In this document: piece after piece, positions 54,878 through 63,821 of the stretch
Position numbering within the stretch: the stretch's first letter is position 1
Layout: every line of letters starts with the position of its first letter
From: Methyloligella sp. GL2
Lineage (GTDB): Bacteria; Pseudomonadota; Alphaproteobacteria; Rhizobiales; Methyloligellaceae
Reading direction: 5' to 3'
Assembly (NCBI RefSeq): GCF_013341275.1
Contig: NZ_CP054476.1
Span: 2,220,988-2,284,987, forward strand
DNA length: 64,000 bases
Notes under the pieces: generated by a model
What the model was told of the DNA's origin: nothing
Databases searched by the model: none
What the model saw: the letters and a program-made list of their open reading frames with translations, nothing else
Made by a program: the position numbers and the translations under genes

Positions 54878-55270
54878 TTAGCGCTCCGCTAGTAGAGACT
54901 TAACGTAGGACTTGGTCTCTTCTAGCAAGCGTTGCAACCGATCCAGCGTGTCTTTGCGGTCCTGCATCAGCGCCTCGCCGCTCAGGGCCTCCGCCGCAGC
55001 CGCAGCTTCGGCCACACGCCATGCCCCGACCGCGCGGGCGGAACCCTTTAGAGAATGGGCCGCATCGGCCCAGGCCTTGTCGCTATCGGCGTTGGCCAGG
55101 CGGTCCAGATACACCATCGACTGGCTACAGAACAGCTCCAATGCCTCCTGCTCCAGGGATCGGTCTCCCAAGGTATAGCGGGACAGATGCACCAGATCGA
55201 TCGGCCGGCTTGTGTTCCGGCCTGTGGATAACTTTGCCCGATCCGGGGTCGCCGATGCGTTTAACTGCAT
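54878..55270 (-). CDS. Hpt-domain phosphotransfer protein
   Basis: 130 residues, mostly one four-helix Hpt domain. The phospho-accepting site is His72 in AHSLKGSARAVGAW, the standard HxLKGxAxxxGA pattern, followed by AEAAAAAEAL. An N-terminal Arg/Thr stretch of about 25 residues precedes it. No kinase or regulator is adjacent; it would pass phosphate between a sensor kinase and a response regulator elsewhere. It is not ChpT, which has a different two-domain fold, so a link to CckA in this window is not implied. Confidence 0.88.
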   Translation of the reverse strand: MQLNASATPDRAKLSTGRNTSRPIDLVHLSRYTLGDRSLEQEALELFCSQSMVYLDRLANADSDKAWADAAHSLKGSARAVGAWRVAEAAAAAEALSGEALMQDRKDTLDRLQRLLEETKSYVKSLLAER

Positions 55271-55696
55271 TTTGTTTGGGCTCCGCTTGCTGTCGTGCCG
55301 TGACAGGGCTGCCTTCCTGTCGGCAAATTGAGACGGTTTTTAGGTAGGTTGGGCGCCAAATTTGGGCGCAGCTCTGAAGCTGCGCGGCTATCCCGCTGTG
55401 CGGGATAGAGCTTGTCTCGCAACGTTGCGATCTGGCCATCAGAGTTCAGCACGGATTTCCTGAAATCTTGGCGCAAAATAGCGGTTCTTGTCCGCGTTAG
55501 GGATATTCACCGATTCACCTTCCCTTGCCATTAAATTTTCGCTAACCATGAACAAGCGGGGAATGAGATCGGAAGATTGGGCTGGCCTAAACAGCCCTAT
55601 GAGGGGTCTTCCGAGAGACGCCGCTTTGTAGCGGGTCGTTTTGAGTTGGGCGGCGCTAAGTTCTCTCGTGAGTGTTAGAAGTACGAGGAATGCGTT
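55271..55696. promoter_or_regulatory. Upstream region of GPR-like gene, candidate CtrA site
   Basis: The divergent 426-base gap contains no supported gene. At 55531-55549, TTAA is followed after seven bases by CTAACCAT, close to the CtrA pattern TTAA-N7-TTAA(CCAT) with one mismatch in the second half-site. It lies about 150 bases before the GPR-like ATG on its coding strand. This would tie the gene to the cell cycle, but a single near-match can arise by chance. Confidence 0.4.
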
Positions 55697-58600
55697 ATGG
55701 CGCAGGAACGAGCCCAGTCTGGGAGTCGCAAGCTCGACACCGCCGAAAACGAGGCCGAAGCGGTCGAAACCGGCGAAAAGACGTCCCGGCTCAGCTTTAT
55801 CGAACGGCGCAAGGCCGCAGCGGCCGAAAGCGCTTATAGTCCGGACGCTCCGCGTAAGCGCGGCTCGCTAAGCGAGCGTCTGCAAGCCCGCAAATCGTCC
55901 GACGGCAAATCCGAAACTACGCCCGAGCCGGATTTCGGCAGCGAGCCGAAATTCGGGATGTCGTCGTCCTCATCTTCCAAGACCGACTCTATCGCGAAAA
56001 CGCCCGAGCCTGCGGAGGTCGAGAAGCCGGCCGCGCGCACGGTGACGTTCGATCCCCCCTCCCCGGCACGCAGCGAGCCTGCATCTGCACCGCGCAGCTT
56101 CGAGAGCGCCTCTTCGCCGCGCCGCTTGGAGATGTCGGCAACGCCGAGAACCTTCGATGCCAAGGCCTTCGAGACGGCTGCACCGCAAACCGAGGCGATG
56201 GCAAAGGCCGAGCCCGCGCCGGAACCGGAGAGCGACGATCCGAGCGCGTTCCGGCGCCGTCCTGCCGGCCCGGCGCCGCGGCGCCTGGCGACACCGGCCA
56301 ATGACGATCTTCCTTCGATCGGCGGGCTGATCTTCGCCCTGCAGCAGAAGCCTTCGCGCACGCCGTTCCTGATCGCGCTGGTGGCCTCGCTGGTGTGGTT
56401 CGTGATCGGCGGGCTGTTCGCCTACGGGCTGATGTCCTCCGACACCAATCCCGGCGGCATGCTGTCCAGCCCCACCACGCTGACCTCGGCGATGGCCATT
56501 ATCGTGCCGATCGCCATTTTCTGGTTCCTGGCGCTGCTGATCTGGCGCGCCCAGGAGCTGCGCCTGATGGCCTCGGCGATGACGGAAGTCGCGGTGCGGC
56601 TGGCCGAACCCGACAAGCTCGCCGAGCAGTCGGTCGCTTCGCTCGGCCAGGTGATCCGCCGCCAGGTCGCGGCGATGAATGACGGCATCTCCCGGGCCAT
56701 CGGCCGGGCGAGCGAGCTGGAAGCGCTGGTGCACAACGAAGTCGCCGCGCTGGAGCGCTCCTATAACGACAACGAGACCCGGGTGCGCGGTCTGATCAGC
56801 GAGCTTGCCAGCGAGCGCGAGGCGCTTGCCAATAACAGCGAACGGGTCAGCGCGGCGCTGGAAGGCGTCGGCGCGCGCGTCTCCAAGGACATCACAGCGG
56901 CCACCAACGAGATCGACCGGAGCCTGGCCGATCGCGGGCTGAAGCTGACCGAGCTTCTGGTCGCCCGCTCCAACGAAGCGGCCTCGGAGGTCTACCGCGC
57001 GCAGGAGACCATCGCGACCAACGTGCCCCGGCTGATGCAGCAGCTCGGCAAGGAGCAAGCCGGGCTGAACAAGCTGGTGGAGGATGCGGTGTCCAATCTG
57101 GCGGCGCTGGAGAATGCCGTCGGCTCGCGGACCCAGGCGTTCCACGAGACTATGCAGACCAGCTCCGTCGCCTTCGCCAACTCTTTGAGCGATCACACCA
57201 ACGCATTCGATCAGGTGATGCGGGCCCATAGCGAGGGCTTCACCAGCCGGCTGGCGGAGCGCATCCAGGCGCTCGAGGGTCTGGTGACCCACGGCACCTC
57301 GATGATCGACCAGACGCTGGAATCGCGCACCGATGCGTTGAGCGCCCAGATCGACCGCGGCGCCCAGACCCTGGTGAAGACGCTGGAAGACGGCACCGAG
57401 GTGTTCGCGGTGGCTGCCGATACGAGCGTGACGGGGCTGGAGGGCGCGTTGAAGAAGCGCACCGACGCCTTCACCACGGCGATCAATCAGGGCGGGGTCG
57501 CCATCGACAAAGCGATGGCGGAGCGCACCGGCGCCTTCGCCAATGTCATCAACCGCAGCGCCGATGCGCTGGATCAGACCATCGCCGAGCGCACGAGCGC
57601 CTTCGCCAGCACCATCAACAAGGGCACCGAGGCTCTGGACCACACCATGGCGGAGCGGACCGGCGCATTCGCAGGCGCGCTCGATCAGACGACGCAAGCG
57701 CTGGACAAGGCGATGGCCGAGCGCACCGGCGCGTTTGCCAATGTGCTCGACGAGAAAACGCAGGTCCTGGACAAGGCGATGGCGGAGCGGACCGGCGCCT
57801 TTGCCAATGCGATCGACGAGAAGACGCATGTGCTCGACAAGGCCATGGCCGAGCGGACCGGCGCCTTCGCCAATGCCATCAACCACACGACCGAGGCGCT
57901 GGACAAAACCATCGCCGAGCGCACCAGCGCCTTCACCCGCGCCATCAACTACAATGCCGAGGCGCTGGACAAGAGCTTGGCCGAGCGCGGCGAAGGCGTG
58001 ATCAAGTCGCTGCAGGACCGGCTGAACGCCATCGACACCACCTTCCGCCATCGCGGCGAGGAGGCCGACAAGCTGCTCGCCCGCCATGCCCAGGCGGTGG
58101 AGGAGACCTTCGGCCGCCAGACCGCGCAGCTGCATAAGGTGCTGGCGGAGAATTCCAACGTGCTGCGCCAGACCGCCGATGTGGTCGGCAACCAGTCCGG
58201 CCAGGCGGTGGAGGTCCTGACCAAGCAGACCGAAACGCTGCGGCAGGTCTCCTCCGGTCTTCTGGAGCAGATCCACGCCCTGACTCAGCGCTTCGAGAAT
58301 CAGGGCCAGGGCATCCTGACCGCGGCCAAGGCGCTGGAGACCTCCAACACCAAGATGGATTCCATCCTGGAGAGCCGGCATCAGGCGATCATCGGTCTGC
58401 TGCATGCGGTCACCGGCAAGGCGCGCGATCTGGACAGCCAGATGCAGAACTACGTCACCGTGATCAACACGGCGATGACGGAGGCCGAGTCGCGGGCCAA
58501 GCAGGCCAGCCAGCTTCTGGCGCGGGATACCTCCACCCAGGCGCAGCAGGCGGTGGCGCAGATCGAAAAGATGCGCGCCGAGGCCCAGGCCCATACCGCG

Positions 58601-59581
58601 CGGGCGGTGGACGATCTGAAGACCAGCTTTGCGCGGGTGATCGGCCAGATCGGCCAGCAGCTCGATCAGATGCGCGGCCAGTTCGACACCACCTCGCGCG
58701 GCATGCGCGAGGCGGCACAACAGACCGCGACGGATCTGGATCAGCTGCGCACCGAGATGCAGACGCGCATGGACGCCCTGCCCGAGCACACCGCCCAGGC
58801 CACCGCGGCGATCCGCAAGGCTCTGGCCGAGCAGATCTCCGAGATCGAAGCGATCACCCCGGTGCTCACCAGCGCGGCGAGCCAGGGGCTGGAGCAGAAC
58901 TTCAAGCCGGCGCCGTCCACTCCTGAGCCGGCCCCGTCCCTGGCCTCTTCGCCGGCCCCTTCCGCGCCTGCGCCGGAACCGGAGCCGCGCTTCGAAGCGC
59001 CGTCCGCGCCGTCGCGCAGCGCGCCCGAGCCGAGCCCGGATTTGGATTATTCCGCATTGCCGCAATTCGACGCTTACGGGCGCCCGGCCGGCGGGGCGGA
59101 TAACGACGACGATCTGGGCGAAGTCGCCGGCAATCTTGCCGAGCAGCTGAGCGGGGCGACCTCCGGCGGCACCCAGCCGCGCAACGCGCCGCGTGCCGGT
59201 CAGCCGGCCCCTGCCCCGCAGCAGCAGGCGGCAAACGCGCCGAGCGGCAGCGGCGGGCTTCGTCTCGACGAGCTGGCCCGCGCCGTCGATCCGCGCACCG
59301 CGGCGGATGTGTGGGCCCGCTATCGCGGCGGCGAGACCGGCGTGATGGCCCGCCAGCTCTATACCCGCGAGGGGCAGCGCACCTATGACGAGGTGAGCCG
59401 GCGCTATACTCGCGATCAGGAGTTCCGCGGCACGGTGGACCGTTACATGTCGGATTTCGAGCGCCTTCTGGGCGAGGCCGAGCAGGCCGATCCGGAAGGG
59501 CGGATGCTGGACGATTATTTGGTCTCGGAAACCGGCCGCGTCTATCTGCTACTGGCCCATGCCAGCGGACGGCTTCGCTAG
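55697..59581 (+). CDS. Large membrane-anchored coiled-coil protein, GPR/RgsE-like (polar growth ring)
   Basis: 1294 residues. A disordered basic/Ser-Pro-rich cytosolic N-terminus (1 to about 205) precedes two membrane helices (223-246 and 265-283). Then comes a long helical region (about 290-1080) and a Pro/Ala-rich tail with a final helical domain. The region just after the membrane helices (RLMASAMTEVAVRLAEPDKLAEQSVASLGQVIRRQV) resembles, as I recall, the growth pole ring protein GPR of Agrobacterium (RgsE in Sinorhizobium), an apolipoprotein-like protein that forms a ring at the growing pole. From 478 to 786 an Arg or equivalent recurs every 22 residues, with units such as ALDKAMAERTGAFAN. 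It is about 1300 residues against about 2100 recalled for GPR, so either a shorter orthologue or a relative. Confidence 0.7.
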   Translation: MAQERAQSGSRKLDTAENEAEAVETGEKTSRLSFIERRKAAAAESAYSPDAPRKRGSLSERLQARKSSDGKSETTPEPDFGSEPKFGMSSSSSSKTDSIAKTPEPAEVEKPAARTVTFDPPSPARSEPASAPRSFESASSPRRLEMSATPRTFDAKAFETAAPQTEAMAKAEPAPEPESDDPSAFRRRPAGPAPRRLATPANDDLPSIGGLIFALQQKPSRTPFLIALVASLVWFVIGGLFAYGLMSSDTNPGGMLSSPTTLTSAMAIIVPIAIFWFLALLIWRAQELRLMASAMTEVAVRLAEPDKLAEQSVASLGQVIRRQVAAMNDGISRAIGRASELEALVHNEVAALERSYNDNETRVRGLISELASEREALANNSERVSAALEGVGARVSKDITAATNEIDRSLADRGLKLTELLVARSNEAASEVYRAQETIATNVPRLMQQLGKEQAGLNKLVEDAVSNLAALENAVGSRTQAFHETMQTSSVAFANSLSDHTNAFDQVMRAHSEGFTSRLAERIQALEGLVTHGTSMIDQTLESRTDALSAQIDRGAQTLVKTLEDGTEVFAVAADTSVTGLEGALKKRTDAFTTAINQGGVAIDKAMAERTGAFANVINRSADALDQTIAERTSAFASTINKGTEALDHTMAERTGAFAGALDQTTQALDKAMAERTGAFANVLDEKTQVLDKAMAERTGAFANAIDEKTHVLDKAMAERTGAFANAINHTTEALDKTIAERTSAFTRAINYNAEALDKSLAERGEGVIKSLQDRLNAIDTTFRHRGEEADKLLARHAQAVEETFGRQTAQLHKVLAENSNVLRQTADVVGNQSGQAVEVLTKQTETLRQVSSGLLEQIHALTQRFENQGQGILTAAKALETSNTKMDSILESRHQAIIGLLHAVTGKARDLDSQMQNYVTVINTAMTEAESRAKQASQLLARDTSTQAQQAVAQIEKMRAEAQAHTARAVDDLKTSFARVIGQIGQQLDQMRGQFDTTSRGMREAAQQTATDLDQLRTEMQTRMDALPEHTAQATAAIRKALAEQISEIEAITPVLTSAASQGLEQNFKPAPSTPEPAPSLASSPAPSAPAPEPEPRFEAPSAPSRSAPEPSPDLDYSALPQFDAYGRPAGGADNDDDLGEVAGNLAEQLSGATSGGTQPRNAPRAGQPAPAPQQQAANAPSGSGGLRLDELARAVDPRTAADVWARYRGGETGVMARQLYTREGQRTYDEVSRRYTRDQEFRGTVDRYMSDFERLLGEAEQADPEGRMLDDYLVSETGRVYLLLAHASGRLR
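57128..58120 (+). repeat. 22-residue (66-bp) periodic repeat in the GPR-like gene
   Basis: Within residues 478-808 the pattern xxRTxAFxxxIxxxxxALDxxxAE repeats every 22 residues. Matching basic positions are 478, 522, 544, 588, 610, 632, 654, 676, 698, 720, 742, 764 and 786. The core (588-764) is nearly identical from unit to unit, the flanks are degenerate. A 22-residue period is two turns of a hendecad, the pattern of apolipoprotein amphipathic helices, and here probably builds a long, regular membrane-surface or ring scaffold. Confidence 0.85.
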
Positions 59582-59611
59582 CCTGCCGCGATCTAAAGAC
59601 TGCCAAGAGAC

Positions 59612-59651
59612 ACGGCCCGCGCGTAGACTTCTACCCGCGGGCCGTTTCGTT
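59612..59651 (+). terminator. Rho-independent terminator after the GPR-like gene
   Basis: ACGGCCCGCG and CGCGGGCCGT arms with inner GTAG/CTAC pairing around ACTT, followed by TTTCGTTT. It begins 31 bases after the stop. Confidence 0.85.
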
Positions 59652-59687
59652 TGAAGGCCCGGAAAAATTCGAAGGAGTGGTTCAGGC

Positions 59688-60668
59688 ATGGAGTTGGAGC
59701 TTGCCGTCGAGCGCTGGCCGATCGCCGGTGGCTTCACCATCTCCCGCGGCTCCAAGGACGAGGCGGAGGTGGTGGTCGCCACCTTGCGCGAGGGCGATCT
59801 GCGCGGCCGCGGCGAATGCGTGCCTTACGCCCGCTATGGCGAGAGCGTCGCTAGCGTGAGCGAAGAGATCGAGGCGGTGGCATCCCGCTTCGGCGATGCG
59901 CTGAGCCGCGTTTCTCTCAGCCAGCATATGGCGGCGCCGGGCGCGGCGCGAAACGCACTCGATTGTGCGCTATGGGATCTGGAGGCGAAGCGCCAGGGCG
60001 TGCCGGTGCATGTGCTGGCCGCGCTGCCGCCGCTGCATCCGGTGCTCACCGCCTTCACCATCTCGCTTGGGTCTCCCGCGGAGATGGCATCCGCGGCACG
60101 CCGCGCCGAGGAGCGTCCGCTTTTGAAACTGAAGCTCGGCGGCGATGGCGATGCGGAACGTCTGGCGGCGGTTCGCGAGGCGGTGCCCTCGGCCCGTTTG
60201 ATCGCCGATGCCAACGAGGCCTGGCCCATCGAGCAGCTTGAGATGCTGATGCTGGCGGCGGAGGCCAATGGCATCGAGCTGATCGAGCAGCCGCTGCCGG
60301 CGGAGGAAGACGCGATCCTCGCCGAGATGCCGCGCCCGGTGCCGATCTGCGCCGATGAATCGGCCCATGACAGGACCGGGCTGGAAGAGCTCGCCCGCCG
60401 CTACGATGCGATCAATATCAAGCTCGACAAAACCGGCGGGCTGACCGAGGCGCTGGCCATGGCCGGCAAGGCGCGCGAGCTCGACCTGGAGATCATGGTC
60501 GGCTGCATGGTGGCGACGTCGCTGGCCATGGCTCCTGCCCTGCTGCTGGCGCAAGAGGCCGAATGGGTTGATCTCGACGGGCCGCTTCTGTTGGCCGAAG
60601 ACCGCGAAGCGGGCCTCGCCTATGACGGCGCCCTGCTCTACCCGCCCGACCCGGAGCTTTGGGGCTAG
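59688..60668 (+). CDS. dgcA: Enolase-superfamily epimerase/racemase, DgcA-like
   Basis: 326 residues, muconate-cycloisomerase-type enolase superfamily member. Catalytic and metal residues can be placed: K147-x-K149 in LLKLKLGG, D174 in IADANEAW, E200 in ELIEQPLP, D223 in CADESAH and K245 in INIKLDKTGG. The arrangement KxK...D...E...D...K is that of L-Ala-D/L-Glu epimerases; the shorter length and DANE motif fit the DgcA group recalled as N-acetyl-D-glutamate racemase. Substrate choice between these is inference. ATG 59688 follows AAGGAG. Confidence 0.85.
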   Translation: MELELAVERWPIAGGFTISRGSKDEAEVVVATLREGDLRGRGECVPYARYGESVASVSEEIEAVASRFGDALSRVSLSQHMAAPGAARNALDCALWDLEAKRQGVPVHVLAALPPLHPVLTAFTISLGSPAEMASAARRAEERPLLKLKLGGDGDAERLAAVREAVPSARLIADANEAWPIEQLEMLMLAAEANGIELIEQPLPAEEDAILAEMPRPVPICADESAHDRTGLEELARRYDAINIKLDKTGGLTEALAMAGKARELDLEIMVGCMVATSLAMAPALLLAQEAEWVDLDGPLLLAEDREAGLAYDGALLYPPDPELWG

Positions 60669-60774
60669 CTCTTCCCCTCCCAAGTCCCCTGCCAAGCCAC
60701 CAAAACCTGCTCGAATCAGCTAGCTTCGTCGCAACTTGGCGGATTGAGGGCATGCGCCCTTGGGGCAGAGGTTC

Positions 60775-61683
60775 ATGGGGCAGAAACTTTCGCTGACGGA
60801 ATTCTCGCTGATCGAGTCGGCGCTTCAGGACAGTCCGCGCGGCCGCTGGTTCCTGGCCGAGTTCGCGCGCCGCAACCGCAGCGCCGATACCGAGGTCCTG
60901 CTGCGGGCGATCGCGCGGCTGGAAGCAGCGATGATCCGGGCCGGCGGCGGCGGGCGTGTCGGCTTGCAGCCGAAAAAGCCTGCGGCGGCGCGAAAGCCAT
61001 CCGCCTCGAAGCCCGCCACTCAGCCTGCACCGTCCGCCTCGCTGGCGCCGGTCGCGGCGCAGGTGGAACGGGTCGCGGCGGAGCTGGAAGCGCTGACCGC
61101 CTCCGGCGCCAAGGCGACGGAGCAGATTCTTCTGGCCGCCGAAACCCTGCAGGACGTCGCCTGGGAGATGCGCGACGGTGCCCCGGATACCCGCTATTGC
61201 GAGCGGATCGAGACCGGGGTGCGGGACATCTTCGGGGCATGCACGGCGCAGGAGGCGATCTTGCGCAAGCGCCACCGTGCGGTTTCGGTGCTGCAGGAGA
61301 TCCGCGCACATCTCATCGCCATGGCCGAGGGGCGCGTGGTGAAGCCGATGGCCTCACCGACAGCTTCGCCCGCATCTTCGCCTGCACCGGAGAGACGTGC
61401 CGAGACGCCCCCTCCCGCCGAGACTTCTCCGGCAGCGGCCCCCGCTACGCCGCAAGCCGCAGGGCATGAGACGGCCCCGCCGGAGCCAAGCGCGGCAGTC
61501 GGCGAAGCCGCTCTCCCCGGGCTTCCAGAGATGCCGGAAATCGCGCCCGAGGCGAAGCACGATGGCGGCATCGAACAGCCCCCAACCGCGGCGTCGAACG
61601 AACCGGAAAAGGCCCCGGCCGCGACCGCCACGCAAGCGCTGCAGAAGCTGCATGCGGCCAAGCGGGCGGCCATGTTCGGCTAG
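60775..61683 (+). CDS. CheZ-like protein with degenerate active site, unknown function
   Basis: 302 residues. The start MGQKLSLTEFSLIESALQDSPRGRWFLAEFARRNR leads to a helical region that parallels alphaproteobacterial CheZ-like proteins (ATEQILLAAETLQDVAWEMRDGAPDTRYCERIETGVRDIFGACTAQEAI). Where CheZ phosphatases have CSFQDLTGQRI, with catalytic Asp and Gln, this protein has CTAQEAILRKR, so phosphatase activity is unlikely. The C-terminal 110 residues are Pro/Ala/Glu low complexity. ATG 60775 is preferred over TTG 60760 because AGAGG precedes it. Often annotated as hypothetical; the CheZ relation is from memory of the pattern. Confidence 0.62.
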   Translation: MGQKLSLTEFSLIESALQDSPRGRWFLAEFARRNRSADTEVLLRAIARLEAAMIRAGGGGRVGLQPKKPAAARKPSASKPATQPAPSASLAPVAAQVERVAAELEALTASGAKATEQILLAAETLQDVAWEMRDGAPDTRYCERIETGVRDIFGACTAQEAILRKRHRAVSVLQEIRAHLIAMAEGRVVKPMASPTASPASSPAPERRAETPPPAETSPAAAPATPQAAGHETAPPEPSAAVGEAALPGLPEMPEIAPEAKHDGGIEQPPTAASNEPEKAPAATATQALQKLHAAKRAAMFG

Positions 61684-61740
61684 GCAACCGGCATTCACGC
61701 GACGTATTCGCGTGTAATATCAGCGGATTACAATTTTTTG

Positions 61741-62913
61741 CTAGGGACGCGGCTGGGGGGCCTTGACTCCCGGCTGGGATGTTCCCATTTCCTGGGAGAC
61801 GCACTTTCCCCCAAGCGTCCCCCACATTGACGCGCGAGTGCGAGACGGCCCGGTTTCCCCCCAACCGGGCCGTCCTTTTTTGCGCCTCAGCAAGCGCCTG
61901 CGGCGGCGCGGCGGAACGTCGTTTGCCGCCAGCACATTGTCGATGAACTGCTCCGCGGCGCGTTCCCAGCTATAGGTGAGCGCATGCGAGCGGGCCGCGG
62001 CGCGGTCCAGCTTCATGGCCTTCAGGATCGCATCCTTCAAATTCTCGCTCAGCGCGCCGACCGCCGGATCGGTGATGATGTCCTTCGGCCCGCAAACCGG
62101 GAAGGCCGCGACGGGAACGCCGCTCGCCAACGCCTCCAGCAGCACCAGGCCGAACGTATCGGTCAGGCTGGGGAAGACGAACACATCGGCGGAGGCATAG
62201 ATCTCGGCCAGCTCTTCGCCGTGCTTCGGCCCGGTGAAGGTGGCGGACGGGTATTTCTTCTGCAGCTCGGCCAGCTGCGGGCCGCCGCCGGTGACCACCT
62301 TCTGGCCCGGCAAATCGAGCTCCAGAAAGGCCTCGATATTCTTCTCAACCGCCACGCGGCCGACATAGAGGAAGACCGGCTCATCGCCGAACAGCCGCAC
62401 CGGGCGCGGCCGGAACAGCTCGGTATCGACGCCGCGCGACCAATGCATCAGCCGCTCGAACCCGTGGCGCTGCAAATCCTCGGCAATGGAATCGGTGGCG
62501 ACGAAGGTCGCTGCGGCGCGGCCGTGAAACCAGCGCTCCATGGCATAGCCCAAGGCCAGCGGCACCGGCAGCCGGGCGCTGATATATTCGGGAAACCGCG
62601 TGTGATAGCTGGTGGTGAAGGGGATGCGCCGCTTGATGCAATATTTGCGGGCGCCGAGCCCCACCGGCCCTTCCGTGGCGATATGGATGAAATCCGGCGC
62701 CAGCTCGTTGATGCGCTTGGCGACCTGGCGGCTGCCGGTCATCGCCAGCCTGATCTCCGGATAGGTCGGGCACGGCACGGTGCGGAAATCGGACGGGGCA
62801 AGGAACAGCAGCTCATCGCCGCGCGCGGCGATCTCTTCGGCCAGCCGTTCATAGGTGCAGACCACCCCATTCACCTGGGGATGCCAGGCATCGGTCGCGA
62901 CGAGCACCTTCAT
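61741..62913 (-). CDS. Glycosyltransferase family 4 (GT-B), with odd C-terminal extension
   Basis: 390 residues. The N-terminal Rossmann half starts MKVLVATDAWHPQVNGVVCTYERLAEEI, with the GVV loop for the acceptor. The C-terminal half has FLYVGRVAVEKNIEAFLELD and the donor-site motif FPSLTDTFGLVLLEALASGVPVAAF, with the conserved E-x7-E acid pair. This type adds mannose or another hexose to lipid or polysaccharide acceptors. The ATG at 62913 overlaps the stop of the LpxH-like gene by one base (TGATG), so they are co-translated and may act on lipid A or an outer-envelope glycolipid. The family should end near residue 345; the last 45 residues read through the convergent terminator at 61844-61881. 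Confidence 0.88.
   Translation of the reverse strand: MKVLVATDAWHPQVNGVVCTYERLAEEIAARGDELLFLAPSDFRTVPCPTYPEIRLAMTGSRQVAKRINELAPDFIHIATEGPVGLGARKYCIKRRIPFTTSYHTRFPEYISARLPVPLALGYAMERWFHGRAAATFVATDSIAEDLQRHGFERLMHWSRGVDTELFRPRPVRLFGDEPVFLYVGRVAVEKNIEAFLELDLPGQKVVTGGGPQLAELQKKYPSATFTGPKHGEELAEIYASADVFVFPSLTDTFGLVLLEALASGVPVAAFPVCGPKDIITDPAVGALSENLKDAILKAMKLDRAAARSHALTYSWERAAEQFIDNVLAANDVPPRRRRRLLRRKKGRPGWGETGPSRTRASMWGTLGGKCVSQEMGTSQPGVKAPQPRP
61844..61881 (+). terminator. Rho-independent terminator of the CheZ-like gene, inside the convergent CDS
   Basis: GACGGCCCGGTT-tcccccc-AACCGGGCCGTC is a perfect 12-base stem, followed by CTTTTTT. It ends transcription from the plus strand about 160 bases after the CheZ-like stop, and lies entirely within the C-terminal extension of the glycosyltransferase frame on the other strand. 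Confidence 0.85.
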
Positions 62914-63740
62914 CAGGCTGCTGCCTCGAGCTCCTTGTCGGATACCGTTCTGGGACCTACCCCGGAGTGTGCGGGATTCCAACGAATGATCTCGAAGGTC
63001 CCCGCATGGGTCTCTGCGATCGCGGTGCAGCTTTCGACCCAGTCTCCGGTGTTCATATAGGTTATCTCGCCGATCGGACGGCTGGCGGCATGATGGATAT
63101 GGCCGCAGATAACCCCTTGTGTCCCACGGCGGGCGGCCTCTTGGACCAGCGCCGCCTCAAACTCTCCGATATAATTCACTGCGCGTTTCACCCGATTTTT
63201 CAGATAGGCCGAAAGCGACCAGTAGGGCAGACCGAACCAACGCCGCATGGTGTTGAAATGCGTGTTCAGCCAGAGCGCGAAATTGTACCCCCAATCGCCA
63301 AGGAACGCGATCCACTTGGCGTAACGCACGACCACATCGAACTCGTCGCCATGCATCACCAGGTACCGCTTGCCGTCCGCGCCTTCGTGGATGGTGTCGC
63401 GTTCGATGGTGATGGCGCCGAAGGAACTGCCGCAATATTCGCGCAGCACCTCGTCATGATTGCCGGGAATCATGATCAGCTTGGTGCCCTTGCGCGCGCG
63501 CCGCAAAAGCTTCTGCAGCACGTCGTTGTGCAGCTGGGGCCAGTAGACGCTCCGGCGCAGGCGCCAGAAGTCTACAATGTCGCCCACCAAGTAAATCTTC
63601 TCGGCTTCGCATGACTTCAGGAAATCGAGAAAGGCTGCCGCCTGACAGGCTTTCGTCCCCAGGTGAATATCGGAGATGAACAAAGCCCGGTAGTGCTGGG
63701 TTTGGCCGGGTTTATTGAGATTTGAGACCTGCATATCCAT
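62913..63740 (-). CDS. UDP-2,3-diacylglucosamine diphosphatase-like metallophosphoesterase (LpxH family)
   Basis: 275 residues. The calcineurin-like metal motifs are all present in order: FISDIHLGTK, LVGDIVDFWRLRRS, MIPGNHDEV, VMHGDEFD and VICGHIHHAA. The NHD-E and GH-HxA pattern with the WRLRRSVYWPQ insert matches the LpxH/LpxH2-type UDP-2,3-diacylglucosamine hydrolases, which make lipid X in lipid A synthesis. Length is slightly above E. coli LpxH. The coupled glycosyltransferase downstream fits an envelope role. A neutral phosphoesterase with another substrate cannot be excluded. Confidence 0.88.
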   Translation of the reverse strand: MDMQVSNLNKPGQTQHYRALFISDIHLGTKACQAAAFLDFLKSCEAEKIYLVGDIVDFWRLRRSVYWPQLHNDVLQKLLRRARKGTKLIMIPGNHDEVLREYCGSSFGAITIERDTIHEGADGKRYLVMHGDEFDVVVRYAKWIAFLGDWGYNFALWLNTHFNTMRRWFGLPYWSLSAYLKNRVKRAVNYIGEFEAALVQEAARRGTQGVICGHIHHAASRPIGEITYMNTGDWVESCTAIAETHAGTFEIIRWNPAHSGVGPRTVSDKELEAAA

Positions 63741-63821
63741 AGCGAGTTCCGCAGTTAAGCTGATTTTGTATCAGGGTTGTGACAGAGCGAGAGCTGTACA
63801 AGAAACGGAGGAAATGCGCCG

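Noticed and set aside
55970..59065. 1031-residue minus-strand frame opposite the GPR-like gene.
   Set aside because: Its repeats are the mirror of the plus-strand 22-residue units, and it has no start signals or domain motifs.
61873..61885. AAAAAAGG followed by a strong stem on the minus strand looks like a programmed frameshift signal in the glycosyltransferase gene.
   Set aside because: The sequence is simply the reverse of a plus-strand terminator with its T tract, which always gives A-run plus stem on the opposite strand.
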